A DNA stretch of 64,000 bases from Pontibacter sp. HSC-14F20. GTDB lineage: Bacteria > Bacteroidota > Bacteroidia > Cytophagales > Hymenobacteraceae. A program made the position numbers and the translations under genes. Within the stretch, counting starts at the first letter, position 1. The number at the start of each line of letters is the position of its first letter. Positions 24,668 through 35,200 of the stretch are shown here, piece after piece. The notes under the pieces are model-generated. The model was not told where the DNA came from. It searched no databases and was given only the letters and a program-made list of their open reading frames with translations. The stretch covers positions 124,001-188,000 of the forward strand of contig NZ_JAHZTC010000006.1 of assembly GCF_019599265.1 (NCBI RefSeq). The letters run 5' to 3'.

Positions 24668-24770
24668 GTATAGCCGGAATTATAGCGAATGTTGTTTATA
24701 CTTCGAAATGATTTCCTAACTTAAAGCCACAAACAAATCTACTCTTAACTTTTCAATCATTATTCACCTG

Positions 24771-26201
24771 ATGATGTTACTTAAACACAAACTACGCGCC
24801 TTTGTGGCGGGGGCTGCTATGCTGGCCGCTATACCTGCCATGGCGCAGCAGAACACCTACAAGTCCGATTCCACTGTTATCCGCAAGTTTTATGACGAGG
24901 CCCTCACCAGTTACGAGAGCTATGAAAACCTGCGTTATCTCACCAAAAACATCGGTGCCCGCCTGAGTGGTTCGCCGCAGGCCGCTGCCGCCGTGGAGTG
25001 GAGCCGCCAGGTGATGGAGAAGATGGGCCTCGACCGTGTATACCTGCAGGAGGTGATGGTACCGCACTGGGTACGTGGCGATAAAGAAATTGGCCGCATC
25101 CTGAGCGGACGTAATGGCAGCCAGGAGGTGAATATTCTGGCGCTGGGCAGCTCGGTGGGCACCGGCACGCAAGGCCTGAGTGCGCAGGTAATTGAGGTGC
25201 AAAACTTCGAGGAGCTCGAGAAACTGGGCAAGAAGAAAGTGAAAGGCAAGATCGTGTTCTTCAACCGTCCATTCGACAATAAGCATGTGCATACCATGGC
25301 AGCCTATAGCGGTGCTGTAGACCAGCGTGGCGGAGGTCCGGTAGCAGCCGCTAAACTCGGTGCAGTGGCTGTGCTCGTGCGCTCCATGGCCAACGACATC
25401 CAGGATGTGGCCCACACCGGCAACACACGCTACGCCGACGATGTGGAGAAAATACCAGCCGCTGCCATCAGTACTAAGGGTGCAGATGAATTAAGTGCCA
25501 TGTTGAAAAACGATCCAGAGCTGAAATTCTACTTGCGCATGACCTGCGAAACCCGTCCGGATGTGCTTTCTTATAATGTGATCGGTGAGATAAAAGGCTC
25601 TGAGAAACCAGAAGAAATTGTGGTAGTCGGCGGTCACCTCGACTCCTGGGACGTAGGCGAAGGGGCCCATGACGACGGCACCGGCTGTGTGCAGTCCATC
25701 GAGGTGCTACGCCTGCTTAAAGCGCAAGGAATACGTCCCAAGCGCACCATCCGTGCCGTGATGTTCATGAACGAAGAAAACGGTCTGCGTGGCGGTCGTA
25801 AGTACGCTGAGGAAGCCAAAGCGAAAGGCGAAAAACACATAGCGGCCATCGAGTCGGATGCAGGCGGCTTTACACCACGCGGTTTTGGTTTTGATGCCCA
25901 CGACGAGCAGTATGCTAGAATACTCTCCTGGAAAGATTTGCTGGCTCCCTACGGTCTACACGAACTTAACCGTGGCGGCGGCGGTGCCGACATCGGTCCC
26001 CTGAAAGGCCAGAACAATGTCGTACTAATCGGTCTGCGCCCTGACTCGCAACGCTACTTCGACTATCACCATACCGAAATCGATACCTTCGAAACCGTAA
26101 GCCGCCGCGAAATGCAGCTGGGCTCCGCAGGTATGGCCGCCCTAGTATACCTGATTTCAGAGCATGGCCTCCATGGAGGCAGCGCCAAGGCGGGCAAGTA
26201 G
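24771..26201 (+). CDS. Secreted M28 peptidase, carboxypeptidase Q-like, with PA domain
   Basis: A 476-residue exported zinc peptidase. The signal peptide spans about 1-25 (AGAAMLAAIPAMAQQ). The N-terminal part starts the peptidase fold (YLTKNIGARLSGSPQA). A PA domain lies at about residues 120-260 (KGKIVFFNRPF). The two-zinc catalytic site follows: VVGGHLDSWDVGEGAHDDGTG (His and Asp, in two parts) and VMFMNEENGLRGGRKYAEE (catalytic Glu and ligand). The sequence resembles plasma glutamate carboxypeptidase/CPQ. There is no T9SS sorting domain. It is convergent with queA, with a shared terminator at 26219-26262. Confidence 0.92.
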   Translation: MMLLKHKLRAFVAGAAMLAAIPAMAQQNTYKSDSTVIRKFYDEALTSYESYENLRYLTKNIGARLSGSPQAAAAVEWSRQVMEKMGLDRVYLQEVMVPHWVRGDKEIGRILSGRNGSQEVNILALGSSVGTGTQGLSAQVIEVQNFEELEKLGKKKVKGKIVFFNRPFDNKHVHTMAAYSGAVDQRGGGPVAAAKLGAVAVLVRSMANDIQDVAHTGNTRYADDVEKIPAAAISTKGADELSAMLKNDPELKFYLRMTCETRPDVLSYNVIGEIKGSEKPEEIVVVGGHLDSWDVGEGAHDDGTGCVQSIEVLRLLKAQGIRPKRTIRAVMFMNEENGLRGGRKYAEEAKAKGEKHIAAIESDAGGFTPRGFGFDAHDEQYARILSWKDLLAPYGLHELNRGGGGADIGPLKGQNNVVLIGLRPDSQRYFDYHHTEIDTFETVSRREMQLGSAGMAALVYLISEHGLHGGSAKAGK

Positions 26202-26218
26202 TCAGATCAAAGAAAAAT

Positions 26219-26262
26219 AAAAGGCCGGTTCTACACCTACGTAGAACCGGCCTTTTATTTTT
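26219..26262. terminator. Bidirectional terminator between the carboxypeptidase gene and queA
   Basis: A perfect 14-bp stem (26221-26234 with 26241-26254, AAGGCCGGTTCTAC) with a 6-nt loop, flanked by T-rich runs on both strands. Confidence 0.88.
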
Positions 26263-26281
26263 ACCTGCGCTCACAGCGTTT

Positions 26282-27496
26282 CTACGGTAGCAAAAGCGAG
26301 CTATCGCCGTAGCTTAGGAAGCGGTAATCATTGTCCAGCGCATGGCGGTATACCTGTTTCCAGTCCTCGCCGATAAGGGCAGCGACCAGCAACAAGAGTG
26401 TACTCTCGGGCTGGTGGAAGTTGGTGACAAGTCCGTTGCATACCTGAAAGGTATAGCCTGGCGCGATGATGATCTGCGTGCTGGCATGCAGATGCTCCGT
26501 GTGGTGCCGCTCCATGTAGTCGAGCAAAGTCTGCAGCGCTTCCACAGCGGCAGGAGGCGTGCTGGTTTCGTAAGGCAGCCACTGTGTGACATGCAGTTCC
26601 TCGGGTATTAAGTCTGGCTGCTGCAATAGCAAAGTGCCCAGCCAATACAAGCTTTCCAGGCTGCGCATCGAAGTCGTGCCGACAGGTATCAGCGGCTTGC
26701 CTAAATGCCTGAGTAACTGCGCTACCACCTGCTTTGAAACCATCAACTGCTCGGCGTGCATCTGGTGGGCCTCCATGGTGTCGGCCTTTACCGGTTTAAA
26801 TGTGCCAGCGCCCACGTGCAGGGTCAGGTAAGTGCTTTCTATCCCTTTAACTTGCAGTTGCTCCATTACATTGCCGGTAAAGTGCAGTCCGGCAGTAGGG
26901 GCAGCCACTGCACCTTCGTTGCGGGCATAAATGGTCTGGTAGCGGATACGGTCCTCAGGGGTAAGTCCGCGGTTGAGGTAAGGGGGCAGGGGCAAGCGGC
27001 CACAGCGTTCCAGCACTTCGGCAAAGGTCAGTTCAGCAGGCGTCCATGTGAAGCGGATCAGAAAGTGCCCTTCCTGCTGTGCATCGCGCTCGGCTGTTAC
27101 CACGCCCCCTTCAAAAAATAGCTTCAGCGGGCCTTCCTTCCAACGCTTATTGTTGCCAACCAAACATTTCCACGTGCAACTGCGGGTTTGCTGCATGGCC
27201 AGTTGCACTTCGCGGTGCGGTTTTACGGGCTCCAGGCAGAAAATCTCTATCGCGCCACCGGTTGGTTTGCTAAAAATCAACCTCGCCTGCACCACTTTGG
27301 TGTTGTTAAACACCAGCAGACTGCCCGCTGGTAACAGTTCCGGCAAGTCCTTAAAGGTATGGTCGGCAATACGTTGTTGCTTGTAACAGAGCAGCTTGGA
27401 ATGGTCGCGCTCAGGCAGCGGAAATTTGGCAATACGCTCATCCGGCAGCTCGTACACAAAATCCTTGATAGCCAGATTTTTCGGGTTGGTATGCAT
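26282..27496 (-). CDS. queA: S-adenosylmethionine:tRNA ribosyltransferase-isomerase
   Basis: Cytoplasmic enzyme that transfers the ribosyl moiety of SAM to preQ1 in tRNA to form epoxyqueuosine. The 404 residues are somewhat longer than the typical 350 or so. Clear motifs are DFVYELPDERIAKFPLPERDHSKLL near the N-terminus (in two parts), LVFNNTKVVQARL, APTAGLHFT, LHVGAGTFKPVKAD, GTTSMRSLE and the C-terminal TNFHQPESTLLLLVAALIG (in two parts). A -7 element (TACCTTTG) lies at 27564-27571 on the minus strand. No other queuosine gene is in the window. Confidence 0.97.
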   Translation of the reverse strand: MHTNPKNLAIKDFVYELPDERIAKFPLPERDHSKLLCYKQQRIADHTFKDLPELLPAGSLLVFNNTKVVQARLIFSKPTGGAIEIFCLEPVKPHREVQLAMQQTRSCTWKCLVGNNKRWKEGPLKLFFEGGVVTAERDAQQEGHFLIRFTWTPAELTFAEVLERCGRLPLPPYLNRGLTPEDRIRYQTIYARNEGAVAAPTAGLHFTGNVMEQLQVKGIESTYLTLHVGAGTFKPVKADTMEAHQMHAEQLMVSKQVVAQLLRHLGKPLIPVGTTSMRSLESLYWLGTLLLQQPDLIPEELHVTQWLPYETSTPPAAVEALQTLLDYMERHHTEHLHASTQIIIAPGYTFQVCNGLVTNFHQPESTLLLLVAALIGEDWKQVYRHALDNDYRFLSYGDSSLLLP

Positions 27497-27563
27497 TTTG
27501 AGTTTGAAATTAAGGGTCGCGAAACGTTAGTCTCTTGATTTTATGCTCGCAACTCATGAAGGG

Positions 27564-27571
27564 CAAAGGTA
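27564..27571 (-). promoter_or_regulatory. -7 element upstream of queA
   Basis: Minus-strand TACCTTTG, a perfect TAnnTTTG match about 68 bp upstream of the queA start codon; no convincing TTG at -33. Confidence 0.4.
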
Positions 27572-27715
27572 CTCAATCCGTTAAAAAATTACGCTGGTTC
27601 TGAGCAGATACCTTGTTTGTGTGCAGCGGGTATAAGAGCTGGATCAAGATCGGTATCCAGTGGTATGGCCGGCCTTAGGGAAGAGTAGATGTAGCGGGTT
27701 TTTGGAGGAAAGAGC

Positions 27716-28117
27716 TTACTGAACCGAAGTTTCTTCCAAATCATCCAGCTCCAGTTCCAGCGCCTTTACCGATATCTGAATCTCACGCAGCGCCAGTGCC
27801 AGCGAGATCATCAGAAGCAAGAGACTGAGGCCGAAGGTATACTTGCCTACTGTGCTATACCCTGCAAAGAGGATAAACATACAGAAAACGCAGCCAAACA
27901 TACTGGCAATCCCAAAGCCTTGCATGTTGCGGATAAGGACCAAGCGAATACGCAGGTTCTCCATCTGGCTGTACACTAATCGGCTCTGTGTGGAGGCATA
28001 GCGGTTTTTCAGGCTTCGTATCAAATTGGCTAGCGCCATAAAGCGGTTGGTATAAGCCAGCAACAGCAGCGAGATAGCCGGAAACAGCAGGGCAGGGGTA
28101 GTAAGGGTTATTTCCAT
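27716..28117 (-). CDS. DUF2721 family membrane protein
   Basis: A 133-residue inner-membrane protein with three predicted helices: LLFPAISLLLLAY at the N-terminus, then GIASMFGCVFCMFILFAGY and FGLSLLLLMISLALAL. The N-terminal TPALLFPAISLLLLAYTNRF and RNMQGFGIASMFGCV segments fit DUF2721, a family without known function. The C-terminal tail is acidic. It lies 20 bp downstream of the next gene on the same strand, so the two probably form an operon. Confidence 0.8.
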   Translation of the reverse strand: MEITLTTPALLFPAISLLLLAYTNRFMALANLIRSLKNRYASTQSRLVYSQMENLRIRLVLIRNMQGFGIASMFGCVFCMFILFAGYSTVGKYTFGLSLLLLMISLALALREIQISVKALELELDDLEETSVQ

Positions 28118-28137
28118 TGACCCGATGAGGCGCGAAA

Positions 28138-28674
28138 TTACTGAATGCTTTTCAGGAAGTCCTCATCGAGCGGCTCGTCCTCGTCAGGTTGAGGGGCATC
28201 AAAGTCGATTTCCTGCAACGCTTCCAGCCCTTCCAGTATCAGGTCATCCAGCTCCTCTTTTGAAGCGGCATCCAGGGTCTGTTCAAACAGGGCCAGCAGG
28301 TGCTCTCGCTGCTCGTTGACAAAAATTTCGTGGTACAGATTGTCAAACAACCCGATCTTCTTTTGGATGATCTTGTCGATTTCACGCGTATTTTTGGCCT
28401 TGACTGCTTCCAGCAATAAACCAAGCACATCCTTGGCTCCTTCATTGTCGGCCAGGCGAGCATAGGCTTTAATCAGTGCGATAGCAATCCCTAGCCGCAG
28501 GCGCTCAAACCGAAAGCCCACTTCCTCTGATATTTTATCCCCTTTACCGAGGCGGGACTGCCTCAGGGCCTGTTCCAACTGCTGATATACGGCAGTAGAA
28601 GGGCTCTCAAAAACCTGGGGAGTTTCTGGTGCAAAGGCAGTCTGGAGTAATAGCTCAAAGCTCTTGGCGCTCAT
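28138..28674 (-). CDS. Conserved-looking helical protein of unknown function
   Basis: I do not recognise this 178-residue protein. It has no signal peptide or membrane segment. It is almost entirely predicted helix, with heptad-like Leu spacing (for example LYHEIFVNEQREHLLALFEQ and LLLEAVKAKNTREIDKIIQ). The last 40 residues are very acidic (DFDAPQPDEDEPLDEDF). It is followed after 20 bp by the DUF2721 gene, and a perfect -7 element sits 29 bp upstream of its start, so it looks like a real first gene of a two-gene operon. Confidence 0.65.
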   Translation of the reverse strand: MSAKSFELLLQTAFAPETPQVFESPSTAVYQQLEQALRQSRLGKGDKISEEVGFRFERLRLGIAIALIKAYARLADNEGAKDVLGLLLEAVKAKNTREIDKIIQKKIGLFDNLYHEIFVNEQREHLLALFEQTLDAASKEELDDLILEGLEALQEIDFDAPQPDEDEPLDEDFLKSIQ

Positions 28675-28702
28675 ATCAAATCTAGCTTAAGTGAGAGATG
28701 TA

Positions 28703-28710
28703 CAAAGGTA
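28703..28710 (-). promoter_or_regulatory. -7 element of the two-gene operon
   Basis: Minus-strand TACCTTTG, a perfect TAnnTTTG match 29 bp before the start codon at 28674; a TTC lies about 21 bp further upstream in the -33 position. Confidence 0.45.
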
Positions 28711-29236
28711 ATGTTTTGTGGTAGGTTTTACGAAGCAGCGATATTATAATTTAAGCAAAATATGTTAACATTTAAATAAGAAAATTGCAATTTATGATTT
28801 GTACCTTTTAAATATTTAGGAATTGCTATTTAGTATTGTTTTAAAAAATTTATTTTTGCTTTATTTACAAGTTGAAAGTTCTGGCAATTTATTAAGTTGC
28901 TGAATCCGAATTGAAAAGCCCGTTTTTACTTAACAGTTATTGATAAAAATTGTACTAATTTCATGCTGGTTTATACAGTATTTGTAAAGTTTAGCCAAGT
29001 GGAAAATAGTAATATAAAATTAAGTGTCCAAAACCAGTGAACTATAACCCTGTACATCATATGAAAACACCATCGTTAACGCTAACCACTACTATATGAA
29101 GATAAACTCTACTTCCTCTTTTTCTCTTACTGGCAATTAACTGAGATGCTACAGGCTGTAGCTTCCTGTTAGACTTGTGCTTCAGCTTTCCTTACAAGCT
29201 GGTCAGAAATTCTATTTGTACTTCATTTATTATTAT
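28711..29236 (+). promoter_or_regulatory. AT-rich upstream region of the giant adhesin gene
   Basis: About 530 bp without a credible gene, strongly AT-rich with many A- and T-runs, in contrast to the GC-richer genes on both sides. It must hold the adhesin promoter, but no full TTG/TAnnTTTG pair was found; TTTGTACCTTTTAA at about 28798 and TTGTAAAGTTTAG at about 28985 are the nearest. The A/T tracts suggest curvature or binding of a nucleoid protein. Confidence 0.4.
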
Positions 29237-32200
29237 ATGAACAAACTTCTACAGTTTATTCTAGTAGCTGTCCTATATATCTGTGGCAGCATGTCAACAT
29301 TTGCCCAAGAGCGGGATATAAAGTGGGTTCAAACAGTAGGTGGAACCTCCCATGACCATGGCCGCGCTATTCAGATTGACGGAGCCGGCAATGTGTATAC
29401 GCTGGGGCATTTTTCCGCGCCATCTGCCCTGTTTGGTTCTGCATCACTTACTACGACAAGCATTGGTACCTATTTAACCAAGTATAGCAGCACGGGAGCC
29501 TTTTTGTGGGCCCGGAAAATATCCGATACCAACATAACAGACGAGGGGAGCCTGAAAACAGACGCCGCCGGGAACAGCTATGTAGTCACTTCCTTTACGG
29601 GCTCCGCTACCTTAGGTAGCTCCCTGACAAGCAGCGGCTCCAGCGACGTTGTTATTGTCAAGTATAACACAAGCGGTACAGTGCAGTGGGCTACCAAAGC
29701 CGGTGGTGCTGGTGCCGACAAGGGCACAGGTATAACAGTAGATGCATCCGGTAATAGCTACATAACAGGCAGCTTCTCAGGCACTGGTAATTTTGGCATT
29801 ACCAGTCTTGTGAGCTCTGGCAATACTGATGGCTTTGTGGCGATGCTCAACCCAAGCGGTGTCTTTGTTTGGGCACAGAAGCTAGGCGGTGCTGCTGCCG
29901 ACGAAGGCAGGGGCATTGCTATAGACGCCAACGGCGAGGTGTATGTGGCGGGCAACTTCAACGGAAACTTCACATTTGGCATCACAACGCTTACGCACGG
30001 CGGTAATCAGGACATTTTTCTGGCAGCCTATACCAGCGGCGGTATTCCAAAATGGGCCGGAAGAGCCGGCAGTAATAACAGAGACCGTGTAAATGGTTTA
30101 GGTATTGATGCAGCGGGCAACCTGTACCTGGGAGGTCACTTTAATGGAGCCCCAACTTTCGGTACAGGCATCAGCATTCCAAATAGTGGAAGTCAGGACA
30201 TCTTTCTGGCCAAATACAACAGCAGCGGCACCGCTCTATGGGCCACCAAAGCAGGAGGGGGTGGTACAGAGGAACTGCACGATCTGCATGTTGATAAGGA
30301 CGGACATCTGTACCTGACGGGCAGCTACTCGGGAAACAATATTTCCATTGGCGGACCCCTTCCAAACTCAGTTGGGGCACTCGACATATTTGCAGCGCAG
30401 TATAGCAGTGATGGCAACCCGGTATGGGGCATCGGTGCGGGCAGCGCTCTGGACGACCGTGGCTTTGGCATTACCTCCGATGCGGCCCGAAATATGTACG
30501 TAACAGGCTATTTCCAGGGCAATACAACCAACTTCGGTGGCATCGTCATACCGAATAAAGGAGGAGAAGAGACGTTTATTTCCCAACTTATTCCACTTCT
30601 GAGAACAACCAGCGTGACAGCTGGTGCTTACTGCCCCGGCCAAGCGATCACCGTAAGCTATGCTACTTCCAGGTCCCTGGGCAATGGGTATAGAGCAGAA
30701 CTGTCGGATGCCAGCGGCAGCTTCGCAAATCCTACCGCTATCGGTTCGATCAGTAACAACACAGGATCCATCACAGCCACTATACCTGCTGACACGCCAG
30801 CCGGTAACAGGTACAGAATCCGCGTGTTCTCAGTGGGCGCCCGCAGAGCGGGCGCTGACAACGGCACCGACATCATCATTAACGCCAGGCCAGCATTGCC
30901 TGAGCTCACGGCCAGTAGCCCGAGTGTGGGAGGCACGCTTTACCTTTCTGCTACGGAAATACCTGGCGCCACCTACTCATGGACAGGCCCTAACGGATTT
31001 ACTTCCAGCCTGAGAGAGCCAACCCGCGCGAACATGCGCACCACAGATGCCGGCACTTATCGCCTGACTGTTACCACAAACGGCTGTACCAGTACAGCTA
31101 CTATTGCAGTTGTGATCTCTACTGTTCCGACTTTTGATGTGGATCTTCGCGGCAACCCCAATGGGGATTGGACATCACCACCAACGAGCAGGAATGGTAG
31201 TGTGTGTGCAGATAATAACTGTATTCAGTTTAATGTGATACTGGATGCCAGGGCCGGACAGATCGTGGTGACAGTTGATGGTGGATCTGGTGGGATGGAT
31301 TATACGATAAATTGCGGCCCCAAGGTGAGGGTGGGTGATGAAGTCTGTGCTCCCAATTCAGGTATCTTTACGATCACTTTCTGTAAGCCAGGTAACAATG
31401 CGAACAGCTATACGATTAAGTCTATTGCCGCCTTTGTGCCCCAATCTGATGTGTCTCTCACTTCAGGTTGCTCAGACATCCTGAGAGCGCCTGAGACTTT
31501 TAATGAAGAAAGCATTGTATGGGAAGATCTGACAGGGAACGGAGCCTATCTAAAATACCTGAGTTTCCCGAATGGTAAAAAAGAGGCGGTAGTGACAGGC
31601 GATGATAACGCCCCAGCTTATGTGGACTACCGTGCCAGGGGTACTGCTTATCAGAGCTCGTGCTCAGATAATCTTTACTATGATGATATCCGCGTCTTTT
31701 TCTACCCTAAGCCTGTCGTCACGGTTGCCCCGACACCGGCCATTATTTGTCCCGGAGGAGGTGGGGTGGTGCTGCGTGGCAACGTAACAGGCGGTAACCA
31801 GGATGCTGGTTTTACCTACCGCTGGACAAATGCCGCCGGCACACAAGTAGGAACAGGTATCAACTACACGGCTACTGCTGTCGGCACGTACAAATTTTCG
31901 GTGATTCCGAACAACGCGCAAAACTGCGAAGAGTTCTCGTCCACCATCGATGTGGTAAGTAATCTCACTGCCAACGCTGGCCCTGACCAACTGGTATGTG
32001 CGGGCAGCACGGTGCAACTGGCAGGTACGGTGACGGCCGCTACCGGAGGCCGCTGGGTAGGCGGGGCTGGAACCTTCTCGAGCAGAACCAACCTGAATGC
32101 AACTTATTCCCCAACAACTGCCGAGTTAAATGCAGGTTCGGTAACACTTACCTTAGAGTCGACCGGAAACGGGAACTGTGGTCCGGTATATGACGAAGTG

Positions 32201-35200
32201 GTGATTTCCTTCTATAAGATGGAAATGGAACTGACAGGGACACCTGTTATATGTAACGGTACGCTGGGTACGATCACGGCCATCGTAACAGGCGCACAAG
32301 GTCCCCTGAACTATGTTTGGAGCTCCGGCGAAACCACTGCTTCCATAGCGAACAAAGCAGCCGGCACTTATTCAGTGACGGTAACGGATGCCAAAGGGTG
32401 TTCTATCCTGAAAGACTTCACGATTACACAGGTGACAGGTCCGTCTGACTTTACGGCCACACCAACCAATACTACTTGCGGTAATGCCAATGGGCAGATC
32501 ATTGTCAATAATGTGACAGGCGGAACGGCCAACTATACCTACAGCAAGGACGGAACGAACTTCCAGACGAGCAATACCTTTACAGGACTTGCAGTGGGCA
32601 ACCACACCATTACGGTGCGCGATGCCAACGGCTGTACAGTTGCCAAATCCTTCACGCTGACCAATACCCCTGGACCAACTGCAGTTGCGGCCACGTCAAA
32701 TCCTGCCAGTTGCCGCAACAACGACGGCTCGATCACAGCAGGTGAAGTAACGGGTGGCACAGGAACCAAAACCTACTCCATCAACGGTGCCAATTTCCAG
32801 GCAGGTACTACCTTCACGGGCCTCACCTCCGGCGACTATATCCTGACGGCAAAGGATGCCAATGGCTGTACCGTAACCACTTCGGTAACAGTGACGCAGG
32901 CTTCCATCACCAACTTTACAGCTACACCAGCTTCCTCTACCTGCGGCAATCCGAACGGTACTGTAACGATCTCCGGTGTAGTAGGAGGTGTAGGCGAATT
33001 GGAGTACAGTAAGAATGGCCAAACCTACCAGTCATCTAATGTCCTTACTGGCTTTGCCGCCGGCACACACACGGTGTGGGTAAGAGATTCGAAAGGCTGT
33101 GTGTTCAGCAAGTCAGTAACTGTAAGCAACATACCTGGACCGACGAACTTCACAGCAACGCCAACAGCCTCTACCTGCGGCAACGCCAATGGCCAGATTA
33201 TTGTGAGCAATGTTGTCTCTACCGGAAACAGAACCTTTACTTACTCTATTAATGGTGGCGATTATCAGTCAACTGGCACCTTTACTGGTTTGGCCGCCAA
33301 CACCTATACTATAGCGGTGCGTGATGCCAACGGCTGTACTTTCTCTAAGTCTGTGACGGTGACGAACGTGGCTGGCCCAACAGCGGTAGCGGCTACTTCC
33401 ACCTCCGCCAGCTGCCGCAACAACGACGGTACCATTACAGCAGGCGCTGTAACAGGCGGCACAGGCACGCAGGAGTACTCCATCAACGGTACTACGTTCC
33501 AGGCAGGCACTACTTTTACAGGCCTGGCTTCCGGAAACTATACCTTAACGGCCCGTGATACCAATGGCTGTACTGTAACTACTTCAGTACGAGTAGAGCA
33601 GGTGATGCCAACAGACTTCACGCTCACGCCGACTGCAGGCACTTGCGGCAACCCGAATGGTAGCGTACTGGTGAGCAATATTGTGGGCGGTGTGTCACCT
33701 TATAAGTATAGCAGAAACGGCACTACGTTTCAGGATGATGCGACGCTGACTGGCTTTGCAGCGGGAACCTATACCATCACGGTGCAGGATGCGCGTGGCT
33801 GTACTTTCTCCAAGCAAATCGCCATCACCAACGTACCAGGTCCATCTGATTTTGCTTTCACAGCAGCATCCTCTACCTGCAGTGGCACAAACGGTAGCAT
33901 CACGGTAGGAACTGTAACCGGTGGAACGGGCACCAAGACATATGCCATCAACGGCGGCAGCTTCCAGAACTCAAATGTCTTTTCCGGTTTGCGTGCTAAT
34001 AAGTATAGCATCACGGTAAAAGACGCTAACGGCTGTACGTTCTCAAAAGAAGTAACAGTAGGCGATGTGGCAGGCCCTGGCAACTTTGCTGCCACTGTGG
34101 CTAATACTACCTGCGGTGCTGCAAATGGCCAGATCACGGTAACGGGCGTGACCGGCGGAGCGGGTACCTATACCTACAGCCGCGACGGTGTGAACTTCCA
34201 GAACTCAGCTGTTTTCTCTGGCCTGGCTATAGGCACCCATACCATCACCGTTAGAGACGAAAACAACTGCCGTTTCTCCAGAACCTTCACACTCACCAAC
34301 GTGGCCGGTCCAACGGCGGTAACGGCTACTGCACAGGCTGCCAGCTGCCGCAACAACGACGGTACTATTACGGTAGGATCCGTGACAGGCGGTACCGGCA
34401 CCATGACTTACTCCATCAACGGCACTACTTTCCAGGCTGGTAAGGTGTTTAGCGGACTTGCTGCAGGACCTTACACCGTAACAGCGAAGGATGCCAATGG
34501 CTGTACCGTGACCCTCTCGGTGACGGTGGGTACGGACGTGCCGACAGACTTTGCCTTCACCACTAATCCATCTACCTGCGGCAACAGCAACGGTACGATC
34601 ACGGTGGGTACGGTAACAGGCGGCACTAGTCCATACCAGTATAGCAAGGACGGTCAGAACTTCAGCAATAATGCTACTCTTACTGGCTTCTCCTCTACTA
34701 CCCACACGATTTGGGTGCGTGACAACAAAGGCTGTGTGGTGTCGCGCCAGGTAGCGGTTAGTAACGAAGCAGGTCCTACTGACCTGGTGGCGACTGCAAC
34801 GTCATCGAGCTGCGGCAATCCGAATGGGGCACTGACGGTAACAGGTGTAACCGGTGGAAAAGAAGGTTATACCTATAGTATAGACGGCACTAACTTCCAG
34901 GCTTCGGCTACTTTCACGGCACTGGCTGCCAGAACATATAACGTAACCGTGAAAGACGCCAATGGCTGTACTTATACAGAAGCAGTGGTAGTATCGGATG
35001 TGGCGGGCCCGTCTGACTTTACGCCAGCGGTAACAGCTACCTCTTGCGGCCGCAACAACGGCAGCATCCGGGTAACGGCTGTTGTGGGCGGAACGTCAGG
35101 CTATACCTACAGCATCAATGGCGGCGTCTTCCAGACATCAAACACCTTCGGGTCGCTGGGAGCGGGTACTTACAACATCACCGTGAAGGATGCGAAGGGT

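Noticed and set aside
26282-27496. preQ1 riboswitch in front of queA
   Set aside because: The leader is only about 60 nt and shows no preQ1-type pseudoknot pattern; queA acts after preQ1 insertion into tRNA.
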